From the NCBI GenBank assembly GCA_037833965.1, contig AP031351.1, positions 31,136,501 to 31,200,500 on the forward strand: a stretch of 64,000 nt of DNA, given 5' to 3'. The notes beneath the pieces were generated by a model. That model had not been told where the DNA came from, ran no database searches, and was given only the letters and a program-made list of their open reading frames with translations. Every line of letters begins with the position of its first letter. The stretch's first letter is position 1. The stretch comes from Marchantia polymorpha subsp. ruderalis (lineage: Eukaryota > Streptophyta > Marchantiopsida > Marchantiales > Marchantiaceae). Positions 25,301 through 36,900 of the stretch are shown one piece after another. Both the position numbers and the translations under genes were made by a program.

Positions 25301-27368
25301 TGCTGTGTTACTTTTCATAAGGCCATGAGGTTTGGCGTTGGCAACCTTTTGTGAATGAACCTTTTTCAAATCATAATTATACATTGCTATAACCAACTAA
25401 TGACATGCTCCTCACATAGTGCTTAAGAGACTATCTTCTACGTGAAATTGAATATTATCTTGTTTAATTTATTTTGAAGTCAATTATTTAACAACATATT
25501 TCTATTGCTCTAGAAGTTTTAATATCCATGTATGGAGAGCAGTAGCTAAATCAAAACATATGTGCAATAATCTTAAACATATATTTTTGAATTTTACTTT
25601 ATTTGTTTACCGTTTGACTTATATGTTTTAAAGTTCTTAGACTTAGTATCACAAATTCTTCATCCCGATGCTAGGCAGATCTAGTTCCCTGCTGAACGAA
25701 TATTTTTCTTCTTTTAACAGCTTGATTAAGATGTTAGTTTCATTCAATTTTTTTTAAAATACATTATTCTTCAAGCTTTTTACCGTATTTGACATATCAA
25801 TTTAAATTTATGTAAATAATTGAGTGAATTATTCCAAAAAGATAAAAGATCAGTTTCTAAAAATTAAATGCTCAAAAATTTTCAAAATAAAACCTTAAAA
25901 TAATAACATGATACTTTACAACTTATTCCTTGCATATAATTAAACATCCTCCTTTACATGTAACACCCTAAATTTTTTGAAATTGCAGATCCTAACTATT
26001 TTCTAAATTCTTATATGGTTTGAGTCAAAGTCAAGCACTCAAACTAGATGCTAGATTGTTGACAACGGTAGAACAGAATCATAGATTTAAATAAAGGCTG
26101 GAGTCAAACATAGGGTAGATGAGGCCCATGAGAGCCTCATCGAAGGCTACTTTTGACTCCAGCTTCAGAAAATCTTGATGCAGCAAATACAGGATGATAG
26201 CGAACATCTCGAGAATGATTGTTCATAAGAATCACGAAGGTCGCTACTATAGCTCGATATTCTACCTATATGCCGAATAGGAGGAGTTTTTATAATTCGA
26301 ATGTTGCAGCATGAACCCAATCCATTTATGTAAGAAATGTATCTTCAATGTTATCATTGGATTTTCAAAGGCATACTTATGTTAGACTCTATAGCTTGTG
26401 AATCAATATTCATTGAATATTTTATAAGTGGATCATTTTAATAAATACCAATACGGGTAATGATAATGAGTCTTATGTAAAGTCACTGAACGTTTGGAAA
26501 AACTTAGCAATATTAAATATTGGGGCAATTAGCTATATTACAATATTCACAGTGTGCAATGTGTTTTATTACCCAAACACTCGATTTTGTGTCTTGTGCG
26601 TACGATGTTCGTTTAAAAATTAGGAAAGATTAAGTTTAAATATATAAATCCAAGCAACAACATAGAAGGAAAAGGTACATCGAAGTAGCATTGAATCCCC
26701 GAGGCATACATTCATGCACTATTTGGCCACACACTCCACTCTCGACAGCTTGTATGTAGTACCTTATGACATAATCCACTTAACATGATAACAAGCAGTA
26801 CATGCTAAGCAGTTGAACTTTGCTGTACGAATTCCCCAAGTATATCACTTGAGTGTTGGATGTGTTTACTTAAGTAAACTCTCCATATTCTAGGAAAATT
26901 TCATTCATGTTGAATCATTATTATTCTAATTATATATGTTATACATGTAACATCTTATAAAACATATATTTTTTATACTAGTTAATTCTTAGATGAAAGT
27001 ACAGAAGCATGTCTTTGATTATAAATATACCTTTTTATCATTCTTCGCAAGGAAAAATGAGAATAATAAAAAACATGCTGTCTACCTTGTGAAACAACAT
27101 GCATTCCAAAGAAAAAATTGGCGTGCGTGCTAACAACTTCTTTATTTCCTCTTTTGTGTGGAAAGATCAGATCAGATATAGGAGGATAGAGTTTGCAACG
27201 ACTTTATGTTCACAGTCAGGTGTTGTAGCTGAGGTCTAGATGTTAATTGTCCGATTGGATGGTTGTCTGTATATGAAACAGGCCACCACCACCTTATGGT
27301 TTGAAGTGTTTTCAGTAATGATAAACTAAAACCGATACTGATGATTACTGCTGTATTTAACAAGTGGT
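22384..27368. other. AT-rich intergenic DNA, no gene seen
   Basis: About 5 kb of AT-rich DNA with only short open frames, the longest a plus frame at 23081-23344 of 87 residues without recognisable features. A tgtaacaccctaaa string at 25959 resembles an end motif common in plant repeats, but no matching second end was found. I see nothing that can be called a gene or RNA. Confidence 0.5.
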
Positions 27369-29366
27369 TTGAAGTCTCCAAGATGTTCAAAATCACGTAA
27401 AACTTTCATGTTCGATATGCTCTTTGCGCCGGGAAACGGTGAAGTGTGGTATTATATTTTCTCGGAAAAAAAAAACGACTTACTCCTGCGTTCCACTAGT
27501 TGGTGGTACGTGATGACGTTCACAACTAGCCTGCACAAAACTTGGATTTCATGTGACGGATCGGATAACCGACGAACTTTTGTTGTCCTTATCTTTCCAG
27601 ACATAGCAACCGCCGAAAACTGTGTTTTTGTTTAAAACGTCCGTCCAGCAATGGCCCCAAATACTGTATTCAAACGCAGCGAGAAAGGTTTTGAGTGCGA
27701 AACCCACGTTTTGTACGTGTCTGAGACGAAGGACTGCTACTTTACCATTTACCAGGATGACGTGAGAATCAGGTCGTGTAATACTGCTTTATTTTTCAGA
27801 TTCTTTTCGCTTGCGCAGTTTCCTCTTGTACAGTGTCATTCGTGCAAAACTAGTACCGGCGAATATGACGATCTTGTTTCCGCTGAATTCGTTTGTCAAT
27901 GTCCGGTTCGTCACATTTCGCGTCCAGGTTGAATCTAAATCATGGGGTTGGCGTGACATAGAGCTTGAGTTAGATGCTTCGACTTGTCGTCAGGAAACGG
28001 GTATCCCAAGACCCTGTAAGAAGCATTGAAAGAACAAGTTCTCTGCAGCGCACAAAGGAAACCTGCTAGCTACTGTGTTGCAGTGTGTGGAGACCGCGAC
28101 AAAGACTAAGATAGGGAATTTACCATTCACCAGGCCAGACCTTTGCGTTCGACCATCTACCTTACATCCGATTACTTCCGAAACTAGGCATCCAACCCAC
28201 GTCAAGATTTGGCAAAACTTTGACCACCTTTTGTCTGCGCTGTGGGTCTTCACCACGTAATTATAAATCTGCTAGCTTCCGTTAAATGCAAATATGGTTA
28301 CACTCGTCTCCAGTCTATAATGTGCTCATAGACTAACAGGTCTGCCAGAGTCAGCTGGGATTTCACCTTATCCTCAGTCTTCCTCATTACGTCTGAGTTG
28401 CGTTTTGGCCTACATATCGGTGCTGACATCAGAGTCGGAACTTCACACAATTAACGGATATGTGTGGGCCACATCCGGGCGTGAGCTTACTTCTCAGAAT
28501 GTGGCTAATGATCCCAGATCAAGGGTTGTCGACTCCTAATGATTAAGGCGAGTGTCTTCTACTTGTCTCGCACAAGGTGTGAGAGCAGGTTCGTTAGTTG
28601 CTACGTTCTTTTGGATATTTTCCCAGTAGCACTTGACAAAGAAAGGGGTTCGATGCACCGTCACCTTCGGATTTACGGATAATATTAGAAGATACGGAGA
28701 TTTTGGCCTTCATTTTACTGGTTGCGTAGCACTCTCGAAGGCCGATGAGAACAAGTTAGAAGGTTGGGCCTTGGTCACGGTGCTTGTCCCTTTTACTTCC
28801 CGTGTGACCTGGTTGGATACACTAATTTAACACGACTCTACCAAAGGATAGCCTTGTAAATTAGTGAAGATCTCAAGGGTCTCAGGAAGTGGAGTGAACA
28901 TTGTGACAAAACATCTTGTGCGCGTTTCTTCGCGCTACGGTCAGATTTGGTTGTACGGGATTAGCAGAACAGGTTACATGTACAAAACAAGTCCACCTTC
29001 CGTGCAGAAGACCATGAAGCAAAGAGCCTGCACATCTGTTCGCTTCGTGTGGCCTTTCGGACTGCAACATCCTCTGTGGACTTACGATGATCTGATCACA
29101 GCTTCAGTACAGGGCTCACATCTGAACACGTTACCCTTGTGATACAGCCCGCAGACTTCGAACATATGTGCGCTCAAAGCTGTCCCCATCTTCCACATAA
29201 ACAAGCGCATTCACACTGAGTCACCATCAACTTACCTTTGGGTACACTCGCAGCTGTAGGTATTGAGGAGGGATCTAATACGGGGCAGAACGGGTTGTGT
29301 ATATATGGGAAGAAAAACATGTGGTATCTGTCACACTTCTTATGATGTGAATTTGAGTAGGAAATG
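27369..29366. other. GC-richer block with short plus-strand frames, unidentified
   Basis: This block downstream of the CTD phosphatase gene is visibly richer in G and C than the AT-rich DNA to its left. It carries several consecutive plus-strand frames (27369-27635, 27651-27932, 28633-28830, 28864-29142), rich in aromatic and Val/Ser/Thr residues but with no motif I recognise. It may be the relic of a gene or repeat, or unspliced exons of an unknown gene. The rightmost part should include the 3' untranslated region of the minus-strand phosphatase. Confidence 0.35.
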
Positions 29367-32300
29367 TCACTGCGTAGGTATGAAAAAATCCCGTTCATTC
29401 GCTCGTCGATATAAAATGGTTGAGGCCTCGAGCCTGTACGCCCCACACATCAACACACGATCAGTAGATTTAGTGATGATATATATTCCCTCGTTAATTA
29501 AATACTGCTCATTCCACATGCTGGTTATAAAGAGTAATATCACGGCGGCTCAGCAGCCAATACACTCACCATGCTGGTCTGACAACATGACGTCCAGTAG
29601 ACAGAGCCCAGTTCACCTGCATAGAGTTTGGAGTGTTAGAAAATGCTTGAAAACCCTTTTCGATCATCTCCTCCTCAACAGAAGTCTTTTCCTTCAAAAT
29701 AACGATTGCCACCATCCATGGCCATTTCGGATTGTGGTAACAAAGGCGTGGCGCTCGTGACTCTGGAGGACGATATAATTTGCGAACCGATAGATTACCT
29801 TATCAGTGCCAGGCGAAATTGCCACTACGTGAGTGACCTCATCATCAATTTTAGTGGTACAAATGGCCCCAAATTGTTCAGCTGTACGCCACAGAGGGTG
29901 GAGATGAGGTTGAGCTTCACCGACAGGAAAAATGCGACTAAATACCACCTTGCACCCAGCTAAGACCTGGCGTTGTTCGGATGCAAGAATGTCCCGCACA
30001 TCTACTTCCCTTAGTCGTTGATTTTCAAAGAAGCTCTTATGAATTCTGTCCACAACCTGAGACATGACGTGAGCAATTAAATTGATGAGAATTTAATTTC
30101 ACATCGGACGGGGGCAAATAATATAACCTGCATAATGGTAAAGGAGTATTCAAAAAATGCAAAAGGCTTAAGCAAGGTGCCGACCGATAAAACCGAAGCT
30201 ATCATGCCGTCTGCTTCCCTCTCGTCATGTCCCACCTCCAAAAGTGATGGGCCCCCCAAGCCAAACTGGCGCCTGCTGCAAGGAAAGTACATATACCTAC
30301 AAAAAAACAGGAAACGAAAAGTTTTGTCAGTTTAGTTACTTCAAAGAGTTTCCTCTGGTGTACAAGATAATATCTCACTCCGTGTCGCGATTGGTATAAT
30401 GATTTACCGCTCGACAACGATTAGATTTTGACTGTGATGAGGCCAAACTCGAGCTGAATCATCAATAATTATGACAGCCGACTCCATTCCCAAAACTCCA
30501 TCGAGATCCTTGCTTTTTGGTAGCATGTCATCCCCATCACCATCGTCGCCTTTTGAAATCACCCTTCCTTCGAACAACGCGCCAGATGGATCCAAAAGCT
30601 TGGCCATTTCCGTAGCATACACCTTGTTCCCCATTGTGTAAACATGAAGCTCAAACAGCTGACTTGCCTGCAGGTGTCGCAATAAAACGCGATAAACGAT
30701 TAAAACATATTTCTAGATGCTGAGAACATATTCAACTACTTGATAAAAGAATATAAAAATCATGTGTAGAACTTACTCTTGCAAGAAACTTCCAGATGCC
30801 AGGACGCAGCTTTGTCCACATACTCATGTGAGGAAAACGGTAAAGCTCGCGTCTTTCCAAAGACTCTCTGTTTGTCCTACTGCGTTCGGCAGCTTCGGCG
30901 ATGCGAAGCCGATGTTCCCACTCTGGTTCTATCTCTGAAAACTGAATCATTTCCACATTCAAGATAATTCATTACATTGCAACCAACATGAAATTAGATA
31001 CTCAAATCCTAGCTGGACGTTCATCAGATGGAAAGACTGGGGACCACCAGCTGTGGCTTTCAGTCAAGAGTAACACCTTCGCAGAGTTCAACAAAGTGTG
31101 ATCGAGGTCCAAAACAAGACACAATTTTCCTGCACTGAACATTCGATCTTGCTCTTCCATCCTCCTTTCTCGCTCTTGTTGAACTGCACGACGCTCACTC
31201 TCGGACAAGTCTTCCAGCAGCTTTTCCAGACCAGGATGGACTTGACTTGCACCCCACTGACCAGGGGTTCCTTTGGGTTTGCGCGGTCCTACTTCAAGAT
31301 TTGATGCCTTCTGCAATTGAGGGTCAGAGGCTTTTAGGAGGCCAGCCCCGGACGCGTCAGGACGTAGTATTGAGTCCAACGCTAGAGCTTCCACAGAGCT
31401 TTTCCCACCACTCAAATCAGAACTCCCGGTTGCTGGGGCAACTTGAAATCCTACAGACTGATGTGGTGACTTGATCTGGGCTGCGGACGCAGCGACCGTG
31501 GAACCCGTACCAACCATTCCAGCCAGGCTCGTCAGCTTCTCCATAAAATGAGGCGCAATGTTCGGCAGGGTTGTAACTTGCAGCGATGTTGATCCGTTCT
31601 CCCTGTTATTCCAGACGTTCGAAGCTTGGTCGTCCGTTGTGACTCTTGCGGGTTGCTGGTTTTGAGGCAAACCAACTTCGGTGCCTTTGTTCAAATCTGC
31701 AGTGGACACAACATCACCTCCACCGACAGGGACATCACGTTCCACATTATTCTCAAGAAGCAGTCGTCGAGGATCTCTGGGCTTCATTCTTCTCTGACTA
31801 AGATCCCCAGCCTGCAAAGCAGATCAAGCTGGTCAGAATAAAGCACAAAATTCACAGTCCTTCATCAGTGCTGCTGTCGAGCGGCATATTATCTCCACCA
31901 GAAGTGATAAGCACATCAGCCTCACCCACTGAGTATCACAAAACTTACTTGTTGGCCTAAATCGCTTTTCTGCTTCTTGTTATGGTCGAGGCCGTTAGAA
32001 AGGTCCTGTTGGGACCTTTCGTCCCCATTCGCATCACCGCCTACAGTAAACCCCTTGCTGTCTTGCAACCCTGCAGGAGCAAACTCTTCATCCACCTCCA
32101 TTGCAATTGGACCTTCTTCTGCTAGTGGAAAAGTAGCAACCAGGTTATCATCTAACCAGCCTCCAGTGCCATGCGCATTATCTTGCTCGAACTCCCGAGG
32201 CTTATCGCTCTCCGCGCGGAATTTTTGTCGCTTTTCTTTTCCATCAGTTTCATCTGCGTCTGTTATATGTCGCTTCCTCTTCATATCAATTCTACCCACT

Positions 32301-35300
32301 GAAACCTCTTCTTCGATAGGTTTCTCGTCAAAATTCACGCGACTGCCTACTTCCCGGTCATAATCAAGAGAGGAATGTTGCATCCGTCTCCTTGGATCTC
32401 TACTTTTGAGATGTCCTTTACCTTGGAGAGTATATGTCAAGCTAATAACAGGCTCGACTGGGTCTGAGGACCTAGTTGGTGAGGGCAGCATCGTAAATTC
32501 TGACAACATAGGTCTCTCCATTTTGGGACCTTTGGTCAGTGACGAATCGAGGCTATGACTACGGATCAAATTGGGATCTAAGCCCGGCAATGAGTTGGCA
32601 AAAGCAAGCTTCCCAATTCCCGAAGGTGGATGACTACCAGGCTTAAAGCTTTCGGTAATGGAGGAAACGCTTGAAACATCCTTGAAGGGTTGCCTCAAGA
32701 CAACAGGATCGTCTTCATTTTCGTCGTCTGGAGTCGGACTTGGAAGACGATCTCTAGAATACAAAGTACTCATCCCGACGTTCTTTGGATAAGAAGGCAA
32801 TGATCCAGGCCATGTTTTGCCTGGAGTCACCTCATCTTCAACAGCCGCCTGCTGCGCTAACCCCGCAGCTACAGCTGCGTAGCTTGACGTGCCAGCTCCT
32901 GGAGGACTCAACTCTTCCCAATCCTCCTCTAACATACCATAAGAATTTCCATGTTTTGGAAAGCCTGGCGGCAAGTTCAGACCATCTTGAACCGAGGAGA
33001 CAAGAGGTCTGGTGACCCGCTGTGTCCTGCCCTCTAATGAGGTCTCAAGGATGCCAATATCCTGGAACGGTTTGGCTGGCCGATGATCACCTTCACTCCA
33101 CTGCTGGTACCTCGGCCCAGAGGAAGTATAAACGCTGTCTGCGTGAGCAGAATTGGTAGCTGGATCTAAGAAGTGAGAACCATTTTCAGGGAACCATCCC
33201 CATCCGGCTGCGCCAGGAACAGATGATCCACCAGAGCGATTGGTAAGTGTGCTGCCAAACATGGAATTAGAGCGGGCTGCAGCTGAGCTTTGAGCGTAGG
33301 CAAGGGCTGCAGCAGCAATAGCAGCAGCTTCTTCAGCTTGTTTAGCGTCCACAAAACCGAGTATTCGCCCTGAAACATTTGTCTCTTTCGATTCAGAAAT
33401 GTTCTGCTGTCTAGTAGTGGGGAAACTTGTCACAAGGGTTTCGCGTTGCTTCCCATCCTTCTCCTTGTTTTTTTTCGTCACAGTCAGAAATGGTTGATCC
33501 CGGGGATACTGGCTTTTCTCAACAGAATCTCTGGCAAAACGGCCAGAGCTTGCCATGGTTTGCATCATGACTTCAAGCTGATAAGAAACAAAAGCCAAGA
33601 ATTATTAGAAACATATGGTTGGCAGCTCCTATTTCAGTTCAGGAAATTAAAATCTTAACCAGTCAAACCATCAAATGCTAATGTAGCTGTAATAACTTTG
33701 TAACCTGCTGGACTCGAACGTTTAAGGTCAGATTGGGCAAAACCTGGGAAACAAAAACACTGGTAGCACACACACGAATGTCCCTCACCTCGCGCGTTTG
33801 TTTGGAGGTAAAGAGTTTCTGGCAGTAGCCATTGGCGAGCTCCAATAACCTGAGGACAAAGGGAAATGTAAGATGCCTTGTGGAGTGAGAGAAGGGAAAC
33901 AAGCACAAATTTCCTCCATTTCCAGAAACAGAATGGCGATCAGAGAGTATCTTTGGCAAACCTCGGAAACATATTCTTGTCGCGCTCTTGCTCTCTCCCG
34001 CTGGCTGTATTACGCACCTGCACAGGAACGCATTCTCTTCCTCAATCGGTATCCTCAAACAAGCTATCGGAAATACAGGTCTCATACTCAGCTTACTAAA
34101 TTTGCTTGCTCGGTAGCATTCGGGACCAAGCAGATCCATCCTACTTACAGCGTACACTGCTCTAATTCCAGCAAATGCCTGCCTAGCAAGGGCGGTGACT
34201 TCTCGAGCGGGTGGATCCAGTCGTCCGTCCTGCTGTGCAGCTGGTCTGGGGCTGTGGAGCTCATCTAGTAACCTCAAAGCCTTATGAAGTCTTTCGCACA
34301 CGTCGATGAAGGACCTGCAATCAAAATAGCAAGAAAATCAGCTGCTCGATCGGGAGAAAAAGACCTACGAACTCCTCGACATGTCATCGAACAATTTCAT
34401 TGAAGGAGCGAAAAGTCGATGAACGAGGGAATCTCTCCGCACTCACTTTTGAGCATCTTTCACGGTCACATTTTTCACCAGATTAGCTGCAGATGTGAAG
34501 CGTCTTTCTCTCTCATATTCCTCCGATTTAGACTGTCGGCTTCTCCGGGAATAGTCGTCATTTTGCGATCTAGAATATGGTTTAGGGAGGGATCTTGAAT
34601 CCAACTTTCCTGAATACTTGTCCTTGAGAGATCGATGAGTCAAATGTTCAGTGTCCAGCTTACTACTGTGGCGACTATGATCAGGTGTCTCCTTAGAAGC
34701 ACTAAAGACGTCAAGGGGCAGTTCAATTTCCCCTTCTTCCAATTCTCCTTCTTCACGATCATCACCATCATTCTCGTGGCCTGGAATGGGCATAGTCGTT
34801 TCAGGTGAACTTCTACTACTCTCTGTTAGTTCATCGAGCTTCCCACTGGGACTTCCAGACTCTGATCGTTTTCTCCGATCTTCCTCCTCGAACTCTCTTG
34901 AATCTTCTTCCTCCTCCCTTTCCACTCTTCCAATTCTGCCTTTAGTTAATCGCCTCTCAGACGCGGCCCATGTTTCTTTCTCAACACTGCGCATCCGCCC
35001 CAATCGCCCGGTATTCATCGTTCTCCCGTTGTCAATGGGTGACAAGTCGTCACGCTCCTCAGAAGATCTACCACTTCCTCTTCTGTACATCTCCATCTCA
35101 CGACTATAATCTCGAGCCACATTCTCAGGAGCCCATTCTCCGAACCCTGGCGATGATCCAGACGTTCTGTCATCCTTTGGAGAGCCAGAGGTGGGAAAAC
35201 TTGGGCGGCCCGAAACGGCCTGAGCCCAGGCAAAATTGTACAAATTTGAACCATAGGCACCATTGGGTGTGAACGAAGAGCCATCCCTCCGCCAGGCCGC

Positions 35301-35645
35301 TTTGTCGTCTACCCAAGCTTTTCTTTCGTGCCCATCTTCATCGAGGCCTCCTTCGCCTCTGGTATCGTGTCTATAGAAATCCAATCGCTTTCGATTTTCT
35401 GCGTTTTGCTCCCCTATCCTCACCAAATCATCGAGACTAACTCGCCTATGCAACAAAGGAACTTCTTTGGAGTTGTCAGGTTCCTCCCTCACCTCCTCAG
35501 GCTCCTCCACACCCTCTCCTCCATCTCCGACCTTCTCAGTCTCCGGCTCTTCGGATGGAGAGGCGGGGGGCTCTTCATCGGAGATTTCTCCTTCTTCATG
35601 TTCCTCTTCATCCTTGTCTCTGGGGCTCTCATCAGTCTCTGCCAT
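29367..35645 (-). CDS. CPL3: RNA polymerase II CTD phosphatase, CPL3-like (FCP1 and BRCT domains)
   Basis: Twelve exons, 35645-34447, 34314-34149, 33839-33789, 33743-33705, 33577-31949, 31811-31077, 30932-30777, 30667-30408, 30296-30185, 30056-29799, 29616-29570 and 29433-29367, close in phase for 1572 residues. The N-terminal two thirds are disordered and acidic/basic, with EEGEISDEE, REEGELEEGEIELP and two RDPRR motifs typical of CPL3 proteins. The FCP1 catalytic domain starts near residue 1263 with DLDHTLLNSAK (the DxDxT nucleophile motif). It continues with RFPHMSMWTKLRPGIW, ELHVYTMGNKVYATEMAK, the IIDDS motif, VWPHHSQNLIVVERY and YFPCSRRQFGL. A C-terminal BRCT domain (about 1470-1572) includes VFPVGEAQ-like and PLWRTAEQFGA segments, NWALSTGRHVV, and LYRRANERDF just before the stop. 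The family dephosphorylates the Pol II C-terminal repeats in the nucleus; Arabidopsis CPL3 represses stress, ABA and immune genes. The small exons 3 and 4 and the exon 3 acceptor (chosen to keep phase) are the least certain boundaries. CPL4 is shorter at the N-terminus, so CPL3 fits better. Confidence 0.93.
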
Positions 35646-36361
35646 ATCGTGGTTCCCACCCGGAAAAGCCTAACAGGAGGTCTCCGATCTCCAAGATTGA
35701 CACCACAAAGCGAGCCGACTCCCTCAGGAAGATTCGGGCACCGCCGCATCACTCATTTGGATTTCGACCTCCTCACAGACCGAGCACATTGCCAGTCAAT
35801 CCGGATCCACTCGCACACGCAAGCCGATACTCAACGTGCCCACTCCGATCCATTTCCCACCCGACACCCGCGAATTATTTATCTCGTATGTTACGTATTC
35901 CTAGCTTCGATCCGTTCAGCTACGGGAAGCTAGCAAGCCAGCGAGCAAGCTGGCTCGCTCATGAGGGTTTCTATTACCGCCCCTTCGTCTTCGTCAACTC
36001 ACACTCTAGAGCCCGCACCGCAGCAGGCAGAGAGTGCAACTGGAGGAGTTTTAACCATCACCTCACAAACCTAATTCTCCGCCACTCTGCCTCTCGTCGG
36101 AGGCTCTAACCCTGCCCACTGGCTCGTCTACAGAGAGAGCCGTCGGCCCATGAGATGGATTGCCATGTCCGTCACGACTCACAAGCGCAGGCTCTTGGTT
36201 CGGGGCTGGGATTGGCTTCTTAAGTCTGGCTCCGATGGCGTGGCTGAGAAATGGCTTCCCCTGGATCGATCTCAAAAGAAGAGAAGAGAAGAGAGTAGAG
36301 TGTGAGGGAGAGTGGGTACGCTTAAGGGGCCAGAGGCCGACAACGAGAGGAGGATGAAGAA

Positions 36362-36400
<39 letters not shown>

Positions 36401-36900
36401 CTGCAGCAGCACAGAGAGCGCGAGTTGAAACTGGATGTCCCGGCGCAGCAACGAGGACTAAGAGAAACGCAGAGATGGTGGATTTGAGATTCCGTGCAGC
36501 CCCGGCGGGAGAGGGAGGGACAGTCCGGAGAAAGTGGAGGGAAGGAAATAGTGCGATTTAACTCGAGAGACCGACGGAGGGAGGCGGCGCACAGAACAAG
36601 GCTAGCGCACTGCGCTAAGCGCAGAGGACAAGGAGCGTTCGTGTAGTCGGTCCGTCAGTCGGTCAGTCACTGAGCCCTGCTGCTGCAGTCCAGTCCAGTT
36701 GACCCTTCTGTGAACCTCGGAGCTCCTGGTGTTGTTGACCCCGACGTGCCGAGCCCATTGCATCCTACTCTGTCCCGTTTCAGGTCTCATGTTTCGGACT
36801 GGAACTTCATTCCTCTCTCCTATCAAGAGATCCGATTCCGGATGGATTTACCACGATGACGAAAGCGAAAGGAAGAGAGAAAAGAGTAGGTTCGTAGCCT
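35646..36900 (-). promoter_or_regulatory. Upstream region of the CTD phosphatase gene with CT/GA microsatellite
   Basis: This segment lies upstream of the minus-strand start codon and is GC-richer than the island beyond it. A long (CT)n tract at 36366-36400, reading (GA)n on the minus strand, sits about 730 bases upstream; GA repeats are frequent in plant core promoters and leaders. Short open frames on both strands have no recognisable content. No TATA box could be assigned. Confidence 0.4.
36366..36400. repeat. (CT)n microsatellite
   Basis: A nearly uninterrupted run of CT, about 17 units, upstream of the CTD phosphatase gene. Confidence 0.95.

Noticed and set aside
25959-25972. tgtaacaccctaaa as the end of an LTR or other transposon
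   Set aside because: No matching opposite end, target duplication or internal domain was found within several kilobases.
29263-29760. A 165-codon plus-strand frame near the end of the CTD phosphatase gene
   Set aside because: It overlaps the well-supported last exons of the minus-strand gene and has no domain of its own.
33655-33906. Alternative reading of CTD phosphatase exon 3 starting at the first CAG (frame with VIGARQWLL)
   Set aside because: It would put exons 3 and 4 out of the frame that resembles CPL3 proteins. The acceptor six bases further keeps phase through all later exons.
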